The notes: generated from the sequence alone by a model not told the origin. A stretch of 64,000 nucleotides of DNA from Sphingomonadales bacterium (GCA_011088215.1 JAALKD010000001.1:1-64000), one strand, 5' to 3'; counted from the stretch's first letter, positions 1 through 10,148 are shown. A program made the numbers and translations.

Positions 1-1
1 C

Positions 2-46
2 ACTTATGTGGAACTTAAACTGGCTGACATCGAAAAGCTTTTTTGA
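2..46 (+). CDS. Possible 3' end of a plus-strand gene entering from the left
   Basis: One forward frame is open from the window edge to a TGA at 44-46 and reads TYVELKLADIEKLF, a plausible amphipathic protein C-terminus. It would end 18 bases before the convergent DUF6702 gene. Fourteen codons are too few to name a family, and an open frame this short can occur by chance. Confidence 0.3.
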   Translation, partial: TYVELKLADIEKLF

Positions 47-63
47 CGGCGGTAACCAGATCG

Positions 64-576
64 CTATTCTTTTATTGTCACCGTCTTCAACTCAACCGGT
101 CCATTAAAGGTGGCGGTCTTCACCTCGCCTAACCCCTCAATATTCACCATATTGGTCTGCTCGGGCCACACGTCCCGCAGGGCATTATGCTTGATAGTCA
201 GGTCACTAATGCCATCCGCGATCGGGGTTTCCTGATACACCCAGAAAAACGCTCGCTCGATCTCAAAACCAACTGGCGAGAGTGGCAATTCGGCCTCACC
301 ATTTTTCAAGGCAAAACGTTCGCCCACATAGTCAGCAAAGATGCTTTGAGTTTCTGTTGAATCAATAATATCGGCATTCTTGCCAAAAATTTCCCGCACG
401 GCATGCTCAGCGTCGTGCAGGTAAAAGCGATGCATCACCTCAATGTTGCCGGTACGCGGGTTAAACAACACCTTGGTAATGGCTGCTTTCTGCTGATGAG
501 CAACAGCGGGCACAGATACTGCACCCGCCGTGATTAGAATTAAAAGCCCGAAGGCACGCAAGAACTGCAGCGGCAT
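64..576 (-). CDS. DUF6702 family exported protein
   Basis: A 170-residue protein with an N-terminal signal peptide (hydrophobic residues about 7-26, probable cleavage after AVA-H). The mature part has the DUF6702 pattern: an opening beta strand with FNPRTGNIEVMHRFYLHDAEHA, then a beta-rich region with FFWVYQE. Function is unknown; I assign the family from memory of its opening motif. Its ATG overlaps the TGA of the upstream peptidase gene by one base (TGATG), so the two are almost certainly co-transcribed and translationally coupled. A periplasmic or membrane-associated helper of the peptidase is an inference from this pairing only. Confidence 0.75.
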   Translation of the reverse strand: MPLQFLRAFGLLILITAGAVSVPAVAHQQKAAITKVLFNPRTGNIEVMHRFYLHDAEHAVREIFGKNADIIDSTETQSIFADYVGERFALKNGEAELPLSPVGFEIERAFFWVYQETPIADGISDLTIKHNALRDVWPEQTNMVNIEGLGEVKTATFNGPVELKTVTIKE

Positions 577-3014
577 CAGTCTTCTTTCTCATCCCTTTTA
601 ACTTTGGTTTTGATGTCCTGCATAATATCGCGGCTAACCTTCGCCTTTGATTTTGGCGACTTGAATGCTTCGATGCGCGACGGAATGATGCGGCGCGGAT
701 AATGATTGTTTTCCACGTCCACGTCTGCAGTTTCCCATTTAGGATCAACAACAACCTGAGTGAGTTCCTTGTCGGTCACGATTAGTTTCTTGACCGCGTC
801 CGGTGTCCGGCGCCAAATTTCAGCCGGAATATACGTGGTCTCACTGCTGCCATCAGCGTAGGTCAACCCAAGAATAATCGGCATAACCAAACCACCACGG
901 TTGGAGAAGTCGAGAATATAGTAATTCTTGTCTTCCTTCACGGCGCGGTCCAGGACTTTACGCTCCCAGGCATCAAGACCCTTTAGGAAATCCTGATAGC
1001 TGTTGCGTTCCTTGTTGGTGACGGTGAAGCGATCATTGTTGTCGTAAAAATCACTTACGTCCGGATTCAGTTCAACCCACAGACGCTTGCCTTCCGCACG
1101 GTTGCGCTCATCAAACAAAGAACCGGGCTTGTTGGCCTCTGCATCACGCAGGCGGGCAAAATCAATGTCCGGGTCGTGGGTATCAAGCTGCAGCTTGAAG
1201 ACCGAATCCAGCGAGATATCCACATGGTCGGTGCTATAGAACCAACCGCGCCAGAACCAATCCAGGTCAACGCCCGAGGCTTCTTCCATGGTGCGGAAGA
1301 AATCAGACGGTGTTGGCCGCTTGAACATCCAGCGCTGAGAATATTCTTTGAAAGCAAAGTCAAACAGCTCACGGCCCATGATGGTTTCGCGCAGAATATT
1401 CAGCGCCGCCGCTGGTTTGGTATAGGCGTTGGGACCCAATCTCCAGACACTGTCAGACTGTGTCATGATCGGGGTTTGGTTTTGTGACTTCATATAGCCG
1501 GTAATATCGCGCGGCTCCACGCCCCACGGAATTGTCGGGTCCCACTCGCGCCCGGCAACACCGTCCAAGTAACTGTTGAGGCCTTCGTCCATCCATGTCC
1601 ATTGGCGCTCATCCGAATTAACGATCATCGGGAAATAGTTGTGCCCAACCTCGTGGATTACCACTCCAATAAGGAAGCGTTTTTCTGCCTGACTATAGGT
1701 GCGGCTGCCATCGTCCTGCAGCTTGGTGCGCGGACCGTTGAAAGTGATCATGGGGTATTCCATGCCGCCAACCGGGCCGTTTACCGACTGTGAAACCGGG
1801 TATGGGTAATCAAAGGAAAAGCGCGAATAAACTTCCATGATGTGAACCACAGCTTCGGTGGAATATTTCTTCCACAGGTCGCCACCTTCCTTGGGATAGA
1901 AAGACATGGCCATCACGAAAGGCTGTACATTGCCGCCTTGATTGTAGCCTTTAGCGTCCCACATGAATTTGCGCGAAGAAGCCCAGGCAAAATCGCGAAC
2001 GTTTTCGGCCTTAAAGCGCCAGGTTTTAACCTCGTCGGTACCTTCTTTTTCATTCTCCAGCGCTTCTTCAGCAGTAACAATAAATACTGGACGCTTGGCG
2101 GTTTCAGCTTCCTTCAAGCGGTTACGCTGGGTACGGGTAAGAACGTCGCCGGGGTTATCAAGTGTGCCAGTTGACGATACAATATGGTCGGCGGGCACAG
2201 TCATCTCAACTTCATAGTTGCCGAATTCCAGGGTGAATTCACCGCGACCTAAAAACTCCTTATTAGTCCAGGCTTCATAGTCGGTGTAAGCGGCAAGGCG
2301 GGGAAACCACTGAGCCAGCAGGAAAATATCGTTGCCGCCTTCGCGGGCATCATCAGGGAAATGCTCGTATCCGCCGCGGGCAGACACAGTGTTTTCATCC
2401 ACCATATTGAAAGTGAAATCCACGTTGAAGCTGGTGTTTGCGCCGGGTTTGAGCGGCGAGGCCAGATCAATGCGCATCAGGGTGCCAACAATGGTAAACT
2501 TCAGGGAGTCGCCGCTGCTGTCAGTGACACCGCCGATGACATAACCAAGCTCGTTGTCCTGCATAAACTGCTGACGACGTAGTTCTGCGAGGCTCATCAT
2601 CGCGGCGGCGTTGCCATTCGCGGCAGTGGTAACGGGACCACGCCGTCCGATGCCAGCAAACGAGTTGCTCATCTCGGACATCGAATCGTTGCGGAAAACA
2701 TTCTGATCAAGCTGCAGCCACAGGTACTTCAGCGTATCTGGCGAATTATTTTGGTAACGAATAGTTTCAGACGCAGTGATGCGGCGCTTGTCCTCATCAA
2801 GACTGGCTTTGATTTTATAATCAACCTTCTGCTGCCAATATTGGTGGCCCGGTTCGCCAGCAGCATTGCGGTAGACATTCGGCGTTGGCAAAACTTCGTC
2901 CAACTGCCTGAATTTATCTTCAAAACTGCCCTTGGTTTGTTTGACTGCATCTGCCGATACTGCACCAGCCGCAAACACAAAAAATGCCGTTAAGACAATC
3001 AAGCCTCTATTCAT
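576..3014 (-). CDS. Secreted M1-family zinc metallopeptidase
   Basis: An 812-residue protein with a signal peptide (residues about 1-21, MNRGLIVLTAFFVFAAG). The gluzincin motif HEVGH lies near residue 453, followed by WMDEGLNSY, whose glutamate is the third zinc ligand of M1 enzymes. Upstream GGMEYPMITF takes the place of the GxMEN substrate-binding motif. The N-terminal 350 residues are the usual beta-sandwich of M1 aminopeptidases. It probably trims peptides in the periplasm. The asparagine of GAMEN is a tyrosine, so exopeptidase specificity is uncertain. It heads a two-gene operon with the DUF6702 gene. A short GC stem with a T-rich tail at about 3052-3082 lies in its upstream region, in plus orientation. 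Confidence 0.88.
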   Translation of the reverse strand: MNRGLIVLTAFFVFAAGAVSADAVKQTKGSFEDKFRQLDEVLPTPNVYRNAAGEPGHQYWQQKVDYKIKASLDEDKRRITASETIRYQNNSPDTLKYLWLQLDQNVFRNDSMSEMSNSFAGIGRRGPVTTAANGNAAAMMSLAELRRQQFMQDNELGYVIGGVTDSSGDSLKFTIVGTLMRIDLASPLKPGANTSFNVDFTFNMVDENTVSARGGYEHFPDDAREGGNDIFLLAQWFPRLAAYTDYEAWTNKEFLGRGEFTLEFGNYEVEMTVPADHIVSSTGTLDNPGDVLTRTQRNRLKEAETAKRPVFIVTAEEALENEKEGTDEVKTWRFKAENVRDFAWASSRKFMWDAKGYNQGGNVQPFVMAMSFYPKEGGDLWKKYSTEAVVHIMEVYSRFSFDYPYPVSQSVNGPVGGMEYPMITFNGPRTKLQDDGSRTYSQAEKRFLIGVVIHEVGHNYFPMIVNSDERQWTWMDEGLNSYLDGVAGREWDPTIPWGVEPRDITGYMKSQNQTPIMTQSDSVWRLGPNAYTKPAAALNILRETIMGRELFDFAFKEYSQRWMFKRPTPSDFFRTMEEASGVDLDWFWRGWFYSTDHVDISLDSVFKLQLDTHDPDIDFARLRDAEANKPGSLFDERNRAEGKRLWVELNPDVSDFYDNNDRFTVTNKERNSYQDFLKGLDAWERKVLDRAVKEDKNYYILDFSNRGGLVMPIILGLTYADGSSETTYIPAEIWRRTPDAVKKLIVTDKELTQVVVDPKWETADVDVENNHYPRRIIPSRIEAFKSPKSKAKVSRDIMQDIKTKVKRDEKED

Positions 3015-3224
3015 TACGATAATCCCTTAATATCTTTTTGTGACCTCAAACGCCGTTATAAATCGGCGCTTTCTTTTTTATCTAACCCGCGCGTATTAAC
3101 GTGCAAATTTTTACCCGTCGCCATCAAAGCGACAAAGTGCTCCAAAGGCAAGACTAACCGTGTGCAACTATTTGTGAATAATCAGAATAACCGGCTTAAG
3201 AGTCACAAAACACGGTTTTCGATA

Positions 3225-3305
3225 CTAAAAAGCGTGATTTTCACCATCAATATAGACCGCTTCCACCGCCAATTTATCGTCTAAGACAACAAAGTCGGCT
3301 TTTCA
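3225..3305 (-). pseudogene. Remnant resembling the 3' end of nagA or another amidohydrolase
   Basis: The 3015-3362 gap has no intact gene. On the minus strand about 25 codons ending at a TAG (3225-3227) read KADFVVLDDKLAVEA and on to YIDGENHAF. That is the typical C-terminal strand pair of N-acetylglucosamine-6-phosphate deacetylase and related amidohydrolases (GKxADxVVLD). The frame upstream is closed by a TGA directly before it, so only a tail is left. A lost nagA would suit the neighbouring amino-sugar genes. The match is short and the specific NagA assignment is inference. Confidence 0.4.
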
Positions 3306-3362
3306 TCCAACAACCCGCTTTGTCACACCGGTTAGCGACAAAAGCTTTTCTCGATATTGTCC

Positions 3363-4748
3363 TTAATCAATCACCACGCCCGGGTTCAGCGTGCGCTTGG
3401 GGTCCAGTGTCGCTTTCAGCTGCCGCATCACGGCAATTTCTGCTGCGCTTCTGGATTGGGCCAGCCATTGTTTTTTCTCAAAACCGATGCCGTGCTCGGC
3501 CGAAACGGACCCTTCGTAACGGACCAACGGCTCGTAAACTGAACGGTCTGACAGATCGCGTGCATCTCCGCTTTCAGTGTTTGCGCGAACAAAGAAATGC
3601 AGGTTGCCGTCACCCACATGCCCCAGTACATACAGGTCGCTTTGCGGCAAACGTTCCACTAGCAACGCCCGCACATCAGCCACATAAGCCTCCATCGAAG
3701 TAATCGGAAGGCTAACGTCATAGAGGAAAACAGGTTTTGGTGCTAAAACGGCTTCGAAGTCGTCCCGAATCGCCCAAACGGCCTGTCGTTCAGCCTCAGA
3801 CTTAGGCAACACTGCATCAACGATGATGCCCTCTTCAAAGGCCTGCTCGACCACCTCCAGGAAGCGATCATTATCGCGCCCTGGGTCGCTACCATCGCAC
3901 TCAAACAGGATGTAATAGGGATGGCTTCGGTCCATGGGCGCAGAGTGAAACCCGGGCTCGGTCACGGCACGAATGTAGTCGCCCCACATAGCCTCAAAAG
4001 CCGAAAGGCTCGCGCCCACGGTCCCCTTCAAATGGTTAAGCAATTTGGGCACGTCGCTAAAGTCAGACAAGGCAGCAAGGCAGGTGTTTTTGGTGGTTGA
4101 TTGCGGGGCCAGCTCCAGCACAGCCCGCGTGATGACACCCAGTGTGCCCTCCGTGCCAATGAACAGCTGCTTCAGGTCAAACCCGGCGTTGTTTTTCAGC
4201 ATTTTATTCATCGAAGACAGGATTGTTCCATCTGGTAAAACCGCCTCCAGCCCCAACACAAGCGCCCGTGCCATACCATAACGAATAACGTTGACACCGC
4301 CCGCGTTAGTGGCCAAATTTCCGCCGATGGTGCACGATCCGCGCGCGCCTAAATCCAGGGGCAGGAACATGCCGCCTTCGCGCACTGCATTCTGGACCGT
4401 TTCCAGCACGGCGCCCGCCTGCACGGTCAGGGTATGAGAAACCGAGTCAATGTCCTCCACAGTAGCCATCCGCTCCATCGACAGCACAATATCGCCGTTG
4501 CCAGAGTCCGTACCCTGAACACAGCCTGTTAGCCCGCCATGGGTGATCACTTTCTGTCCGCGCTCATTACACAGCTTCAGAACTGCCGACACCTCTTCTG
4601 TGGTCGATGGCCTCACAATTGCCTTGGCCGCCATTGGGCTGGGGTCCCAGTAGCTGGTGGCACGGGCCGACACGTCCGTGCCTGTGACAACCGCGCCTGC
4701 ACCCAGTTTTTCCGTCAGTTGTGCAATCAAATCATTCATTGTCTGCAT
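3363..4748 (-). CDS. FAD-linked D-2-hydroxyacid (D-lactate type) dehydrogenase
   Basis: A 461-residue protein of the GlcD / D-lactate dehydrogenase (cytochrome) / D-2-hydroxyglutarate dehydrogenase family. The PCMH-type FAD-binding half covers residues about 35-215 (GGLTGCVQGTDSG, GGNLATNAGGVNVIRYG, EGTLGVITRAVLEL). The C-terminal FAD-oxidase half carries the conserved HVGDGNLHFF and SAEHGIGFEKK, which hold the metal-site and catalytic histidines. The start ATG follows the murQ stop directly (TAAATG). MurQ releases D-lactate, so oxidation of that D-lactate to pyruvate is the most economical role. Glycolate or 2-hydroxyglutarate oxidation cannot be excluded from sequence alone. Confidence 0.85.
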   Translation of the reverse strand: MQTMNDLIAQLTEKLGAGAVVTGTDVSARATSYWDPSPMAAKAIVRPSTTEEVSAVLKLCNERGQKVITHGGLTGCVQGTDSGNGDIVLSMERMATVEDIDSVSHTLTVQAGAVLETVQNAVREGGMFLPLDLGARGSCTIGGNLATNAGGVNVIRYGMARALVLGLEAVLPDGTILSSMNKMLKNNAGFDLKQLFIGTEGTLGVITRAVLELAPQSTTKNTCLAALSDFSDVPKLLNHLKGTVGASLSAFEAMWGDYIRAVTEPGFHSAPMDRSHPYYILFECDGSDPGRDNDRFLEVVEQAFEEGIIVDAVLPKSEAERQAVWAIRDDFEAVLAPKPVFLYDVSLPITSMEAYVADVRALLVERLPQSDLYVLGHVGDGNLHFFVRANTESGDARDLSDRSVYEPLVRYEGSVSAEHGIGFEKKQWLAQSRSAAEIAVMRQLKATLDPKRTLNPGVVID

Positions 4749-5645
4749 TTAACTTTCACTATCTGGCTTGGGCACAGCTTCAAGGGCAGCGCGGAGATTG
4801 CCCCCACATTCACCAAGCAATTGCCCGCCCTGCGCGACTGTAAGCCCGCCGCATACCAGAACCGCCGTTTTAATATGACCGCCTGCCTCATCTAGCGCCG
4901 CACGCGCGGCGTCCGGGCCGCATCCGGCAATTTCACCAACCATTCTAACCGCTCGGTTAACAAGCTTGTTGTTAGACGCTACCATATCAACCATATAGCC
5001 GCCGTAAACCCGACCCATGCGCGCCATGATGGCCGTAGAGATCATATTCAGGATAATTTTCTGCGCAGTGCCCGCCTTCATTCTGGTGGATCCAGCGACT
5101 ATTTCACTACCAGTTTCTGCCAAAATTCCGTGGCTGGCTTCGCCGAAAATTGGTGTTCCAGCGTTGTTAACAATACCAATGGTCAAAGCACCGCGCTGGT
5201 TTGCTTCGCGCAGTGCGCCCAACGTGTAGGGCGTGCGGCCACTTGCCGCCACTGCAATAACAACATCCCCTTTGCCCACATTGTTATCCTGAATGGCCGC
5301 AACGCCATCATCTGTTGAATCTTCCGCGCCTTCAACGCTGACCGTCAACGCCTGCAGGCCACCAGCAATACAAAAAATCGCCCTGGCTTGCGGCCAGTTA
5401 AAGGTAGGTTTCAACTCTGCACCGTCCTGCACCGCCAGCCGACCCGATGTGCCCGCACCCACATAAACCAGTCTTCCCTTGCCGCCCAAAGTGGTTGCCG
5501 CGCCGGTAACTGCAGCCGCAATATCTGGGAGTGCCGGACGAAGCGCCGCAAGGGCCGCCAACTGGCCATCATACATGGCCGATACGGCATCTTCTGCTGA
5601 CCACCTATCGAAATCGGCGTATTTTATAGAAACATCTTCCGTCAT
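4749..5645 (-). CDS. murQ: N-acetylmuramic acid 6-phosphate etherase
   Basis: About 298 residues from the ATG at 5645; an in-frame ATG at 5672 adds nine residues that do not look conserved. It is an SIS-fold enzyme that splits the ether bond of MurNAc-6-phosphate, giving GlcNAc-6-phosphate and D-lactate. Family motifs are YVGAGTSGRLAVQDG, the central AASGRTPYTLGAL, GSTRMKAGTAQKIILN and a C-terminal helical domain. It acts in the cytoplasm in cell-wall amino-sugar recovery. Its stop adjoins the start of the D-lactate-type dehydrogenase, which would consume one of its products. Confidence 0.93.
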   Translation of the reverse strand: MTEDVSIKYADFDRWSAEDAVSAMYDGQLAALAALRPALPDIAAAVTGAATTLGGKGRLVYVGAGTSGRLAVQDGAELKPTFNWPQARAIFCIAGGLQALTVSVEGAEDSTDDGVAAIQDNNVGKGDVVIAVAASGRTPYTLGALREANQRGALTIGIVNNAGTPIFGEASHGILAETGSEIVAGSTRMKAGTAQKIILNMISTAIMARMGRVYGGYMVDMVASNNKLVNRAVRMVGEIAGCGPDAARAALDEAGGHIKTAVLVCGGLTVAQGGQLLGECGGNLRAALEAVPKPDSES

Positions 5646-5935
5646 TGGCCAACTGCCCTTTATTGGTCCCACGCAGCTCTCAGGGGCACACTCCGCTAAT
5701 CATTATCCACATTCCCGGCAATATGGGAATGATTTACATCACCAAAATAACAGAGAGTGTTCGATAGTGGACAACTGTGTTCAAAACCGGACATTTTTGA
5801 CCGTCTGAACGATAGTTATACAGTCTAACCTATTGAAATAATATGGTTTTTCATGAAGTGCCACTGGCACCAAAATTGCTGATAACGGCTAGACTGCGAA
5901 CAAACGATCACAATGATAAACTGGAAAGCCATCCT

Positions 5936-8407
5936 ATGTTCCAAAACTATATGAAGACGGCACTGCGTAATATGGCCCGCAATTCACTGTTTACCTTTAT
6001 CAATATTGCCGGTTTGGCACTGGGGTTAATGGCAGTTACCTTGATCACGCTGTTTGTTGTCGACGAGTTAAGCTACGACAAGCATATCGAAGGCGGCGAA
6101 AATATTGTCCGGATGGAATCCCACTTCACCCTGCCCGGCCGTGCACCGATTCATTCATCGATGGGCTCCGGACGTGCCAAGTTTGGGTTTTTGGAAGAGT
6201 TTCCCGAAATTGAAGACCTAACCCGATTGCTGCCAACAAACGCGCCGGTGAAATACGGTGACAGCTTATTCAATGAAGCCATCGTTTTTGCTGACAGCAA
6301 TGCTTTCAGTCTTCTGGACGTTCGCTTTGTCGAGGGCAGTGCCGAAACCGCCCTGGTCGATACATCATCGGTTGTCATTTCAGCTGATGCCGCAAAGAAA
6401 TATTTCGGCGATGAAAGCGCGTTGAACCGCTCAATCAGCATGACACTTGAGGCTGGCCAGCGCGAGTATCGCATTACCGGTGTTTTTGAAAATTTGCCTC
6501 AAACCAGCCATTTGGACCTGAGTATGATGGTGCTGCTGGACGACGCTGTATTTGCTGAACAGCCCAACATTTCCAGCCGCTGGATGGCAACCAATATGTA
6601 TGTCTATTTACAGCTCGAAGCGGGGGCCTCGATCGACGCCCTTAATGCGAAATTCCCTGATTTCATTGACCGTTTCGCCACCCCCGAGATCAAAGAGTTT
6701 GGCATGCCATTTGACAGTGCCACCGCTATCGCCCGCTGGGAAGCCATCCCCATCAAGGATATTCATTTGTACGGTGCACCGGTGCAGCCGATGAAGCCAC
6801 CGGGAAGCATTACCAATCTGGTGTCTTTCAGCGTTGTTGCTTTTCTAATTCTCGCAATGGCGGTGATGAATTTTGCCAATCTCACTGCGGCACGCGGCAC
6901 CAAGCGACTCAAGGAAATCAGCGTGCGCAAAGTGATGGGTGCAAGCCGCAAACAGCTTACTACCCAGATAATCGGTGAAACCCTAATAACCGTTGTAGTA
7001 TCAGTGATTGTTGCCCTGACAGCAGCAGAAATGGCCCTGCCATACTATAGTGGTTTCCTCGGCAAAGAGCTGTCGCTCGACCTTATCAATGATGCGGGCC
7101 AAATACCGGTTATCCTGGCCGTAACCGGTTTGATCACGCTGTTAGGCGGGGCCTATCCCGCATGGTTGCTAACATCATACCAGCCTGCAGATGTGCTGCA
7201 CTCGCAAGCATCAGCAAACACATCCGGCGACCGTCACCGCAGTGTATTGGTGATTAGTCAATTTGCCGCTTCGATCATGCTCTTAATCGCAACCATCGTG
7301 GTTTACAATCAGACATCATATATGCAGACAATCGATGCTGGATACCGGACAAACGGCATGATGGTAGTTCATGGATTTGACGAACCTGACCTGCGGCGCA
7401 ATGCCCCGGCGTTTAAAACCAGTGTTACCAATCTTGCTGACGTGAAATCTGCCGCGCTTTCAAGCTGGGCACCGGCTGATGCTTTCAACGGTGGGACCCG
7501 CGCTTCAATGCCGGGCCTCGATGAGCCCGTTGTGCTGGTAATGCGCCGTGTCGATTTCGACTATTTCGGCACATACGATGTTCGTCCAGTAGCCGGGCGC
7601 GTGCAAGACGAGCAATATGCAAACGACTTGATCCGTACTTTTGAAAGCGATGTGCGCGACGGCAATGTGGTGATCAATGAAACTGCCGCCCGCGCTTTTG
7701 GTTTTGCTTCTGCCAGCGATGCACTCGACCAGTCGTTCCAGATGATCGCCGATGTGTCAGATCCATCCAAGACCATCAATGCAACAGTTGCTGGTGTCAT
7801 TCCTGACCTGATCGAACGGTCCGCCCGCGAAAGTATCAGCCCAACGGTTTACTTCGTCGACGAACAATCGCTGCGTAAACTGTCGGTATATTTTGAAACC
7901 AACGATCTACCGGCCCTAACCTCGCAGATTGAGGCCGTATGGCGGCAATTTGCGCCCAACACACCCTTCCAAATGGATTTTGTCGATGATCGTATTGCAG
8001 GCCAATACCAAGGCGAAGCCGCAGCAAGCTTGATCTTCGCGCTATTTTCTTCGCTGGCAATCATCATATCATCGCTTGGTCTTTATGGCTTAGCCAGTTT
8101 TGCGACCGAAAACCGCACACGCGAAATCGGCATTCGCAAGGTGTTTGGCGCCACCACGTGGTTGATTGTACGCCTGCTGACACTGCAGTTTTCCAAACCG
8201 GTATTACTTGCCAATTTAATCGCCTGGCCGATCGCATGGTATTTTCTCTCGGGTTGGCTGAATAACTTCAGTTTCCAGGTCAATCTGACTGTTGTGCCGT
8301 TTCTTGTTGCCAGTATCGCCACGCTCGTGGCGGCCTGGATAACGGTAGGCTCGCGCGCCTATGCGGTCGCGAAGTCGAAACCAATTAACGCGCTTCGCCA
8401 CACCTAA
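5936..8407 (+). CDS. ABC transporter permease, FtsX/MacB type
   Basis: I choose the ATG at 5936, in front of MFQNYMKTALRNMARN, which is the usual start of this family; the open frame extends upstream to 5843 but that part looks non-coding. The 823-residue protein has the repeated MacB layout: an N-terminal membrane helix, a periplasmic core domain, three membrane helices with an FtsX domain (about residues 285-420), then a second helix, periplasmic domain and FtsX domain to the end (TREIGIRKVFGAT and KEISVRKVMGAS are the paired cytoplasmic motifs). No ATPase gene lies beside it. Substrate unknown; these permeases often work in lipoprotein release or peptide export. Confidence 0.85.
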   Translation: MFQNYMKTALRNMARNSLFTFINIAGLALGLMAVTLITLFVVDELSYDKHIEGGENIVRMESHFTLPGRAPIHSSMGSGRAKFGFLEEFPEIEDLTRLLPTNAPVKYGDSLFNEAIVFADSNAFSLLDVRFVEGSAETALVDTSSVVISADAAKKYFGDESALNRSISMTLEAGQREYRITGVFENLPQTSHLDLSMMVLLDDAVFAEQPNISSRWMATNMYVYLQLEAGASIDALNAKFPDFIDRFATPEIKEFGMPFDSATAIARWEAIPIKDIHLYGAPVQPMKPPGSITNLVSFSVVAFLILAMAVMNFANLTAARGTKRLKEISVRKVMGASRKQLTTQIIGETLITVVVSVIVALTAAEMALPYYSGFLGKELSLDLINDAGQIPVILAVTGLITLLGGAYPAWLLTSYQPADVLHSQASANTSGDRHRSVLVISQFAASIMLLIATIVVYNQTSYMQTIDAGYRTNGMMVVHGFDEPDLRRNAPAFKTSVTNLADVKSAALSSWAPADAFNGGTRASMPGLDEPVVLVMRRVDFDYFGTYDVRPVAGRVQDEQYANDLIRTFESDVRDGNVVINETAARAFGFASASDALDQSFQMIADVSDPSKTINATVAGVIPDLIERSARESISPTVYFVDEQSLRKLSVYFETNDLPALTSQIEAVWRQFAPNTPFQMDFVDDRIAGQYQGEAAASLIFALFSSLAIIISSLGLYGLASFATENRTREIGIRKVFGATTWLIVRLLTLQFSKPVLLANLIAWPIAWYFLSGWLNNFSFQVNLTVVPFLVASIATLVAAWITVGSRAYAVAKSKPINALRHT

Positions 8408-8573
8408 GGCCGCGCGCAGCAGCGCAACCAAATTTGGCAAATTACATAGGCCGGGGCTATCTCCCCCATGGCTGGCTTTCGCTTGAGTTTTGTGGAACAG
8501 TTGCCCGGCAGGGGTCACACCGGGGAGCCAAAATGCTTGAACGCAACATAATAATATCTGACAGGGTCCGTCT

Positions 8574-10148
8574 GTGAGCAGCGGCTTTACCGCTCTCGAC
8601 TGGTTCATTGTTGTCGGCTATCTGGTGCTTTTGTTGGTGATGGGCTGGTTGCTGACTCGCCGCAAAGCCGAAAATTCGCGCGATTATTTTCTAGGTGGCA
8701 ATCAAATGCCCTACTGGGTTGTTGCGGTATCTGTGCTGGCCACAAGCCAATCTGCCGCCACCTTTCTTGGCGGCCCTGATCAGGGATATCGAGGCGATTA
8801 TAGTTATGTTGCCTCCAATATTGGAGCAGTGATTGCCGCGCTGTTTGTGGCCCGCATGTTGGTTCCCAAATTTTATGCCATGAAAGCAACGACGGTTTAT
8901 GAACTGCTGGGCGCGCGTTACAGCACCCGGGCGATGAAAGCAGCGGGTGGCATGTATTTGCTAGGGCGATTACTGGCTAGTGGTGCCCGGCTATATATGG
9001 CAGCGATTGCTGTTGCCATGATCCTGTATGCAGACATCAAGGCAGACAGTATTATTTGGGCGGCTTTCATTATGATGGCACTGGGCTTTCTGGTTACCTT
9101 TCTGGGCGGCATACGGTCTGTACTGTGGAGTGATCTTGTCCAATTTGGCATTTACCTGCTAGCGGCGGCGCTGGTACTTTATTTCCTGTGGTCACAAGTT
9201 CCCGCATCCGCAGGCGAGATTATCAGCGGACTGCAGAATGCCCCTGACGGCCAGAACAAGCTGCGTTTTTTCAACATGAACCTCAACTTCAGTGAGCCTT
9301 TCACACTCATTTCCATCCTTACGGGCGTCGCGCTGTTGAACATTGGTAATTTCGGACTGGACCAGGACACAAGCCAGCGGTTGCTAACCTGCAAAGACGC
9401 CAAACATGGCACCCGCGCGCTTTTTGTCTCAGTTGTGGTGGCAGTTCCCGTTGTCTGGTTGTTTGTCTCCATTGGTCAGCTTTTACATGTTTTTTATGAC
9501 CGGCCTGAGCTGATGGGACGCGTTGCTGCTGAAACGATTAACGGCACGATCAACCGGGAATTCAGCGGCGAGAAAATTACCATTTTCATGCATTACATCC
9601 TCAATGAAATGCCGCCAGGCCTGCGCGGCATAGTGACAGTTGGTGTGATAGCTGCCGCGTTTTCCACCATCAACTCGGGGCTCAATTCCATGTCATCGGT
9701 GGTGGTGCAGGACTTTTACCGCCCGTGGCGAGAAAGTAAAAATGCCCAAAGCGAAACCCACTATGTGCGCGCCGGACAAATAAGCATGGGGCTGGTTGGG
9801 GTTGGCTTGTTCCTGACCGCGGTTTTGTGTTTTTACTGGCAACGCTACACAGAAATGGCGCTGCTGGATTTTGCCCTTTCGGTGATGGTGTTCGCATACT
9901 CAGGTTTATTGGGGGTGTATTTCACTGTTGTGTTCACCCGGCGCGGTAGCACGAACAGCGTTATCGCCGCACTGGCCATTGGTTTCCTGGTAACGCTGGT
10001 TCAGCAGAGTTACATCATTGATATGCTGGGGTTACCGGCGAGCTGGGCGTCGCTGGCCTTTTCCTGGCAGCTGTGCATCGGCACACTGGTCGCATTTCTG
10101 GTTTGCGCCAGCACCCAGGCCGCACCACAAAACACCGGAGCCATCTAG
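8574..10148 (+). CDS. Sodium:solute symporter (SSS family)
   Basis: A 524-residue integral membrane protein with about 13-14 hydrophobic segments and SSS-family signatures: RRKAENSRDYFLGGNQMPYW near the N-terminus, TFLGGPDQGY, and the AAFSTINSGLNSMSSVVVQD segment typical of the sodium-site helix. It begins with GTG at 8574. The TAG stop overlaps the GTG start of the kinase gene (TAGTG), so transporter and kinase are co-translated. The context (amino-sugar kinase downstream, MurQ nearby on the other strand) suggests uptake of a cell-wall amino sugar such as MurNAc or GlcNAc; this is inference. Confidence 0.88.
   Translation: MSSGFTALDWFIVVGYLVLLLVMGWLLTRRKAENSRDYFLGGNQMPYWVVAVSVLATSQSAATFLGGPDQGYRGDYSYVASNIGAVIAALFVARMLVPKFYAMKATTVYELLGARYSTRAMKAAGGMYLLGRLLASGARLYMAAIAVAMILYADIKADSIIWAAFIMMALGFLVTFLGGIRSVLWSDLVQFGIYLLAAALVLYFLWSQVPASAGEIISGLQNAPDGQNKLRFFNMNLNFSEPFTLISILTGVALLNIGNFGLDQDTSQRLLTCKDAKHGTRALFVSVVVAVPVVWLFVSIGQLLHVFYDRPELMGRVAAETINGTINREFSGEKITIFMHYILNEMPPGLRGIVTVGVIAAAFSTINSGLNSMSSVVVQDFYRPWRESKNAQSETHYVRAGQISMGLVGVGLFLTAVLCFYWQRYTEMALLDFALSVMVFAYSGLLGVYFTVVFTRRGSTNSVIAALAIGFLVTLVQQSYIIDMLGLPASWASLAFSWQLCIGTLVAFLVCASTQAAPQNTGAI

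Noticed and set aside
3052..3082. A plus-strand terminator CGCCG-N8-CGGCG followed by a T-rich tail
   Set aside because: Five base pairs only, and no plus-strand gene precedes it, so I do not list it as a feature.
5843..5935. Upstream extension of the FtsX-type permease
   Set aside because: The translated 31 residues do not resemble the family start, whereas MFQNYMKTALRN at 5936 does.
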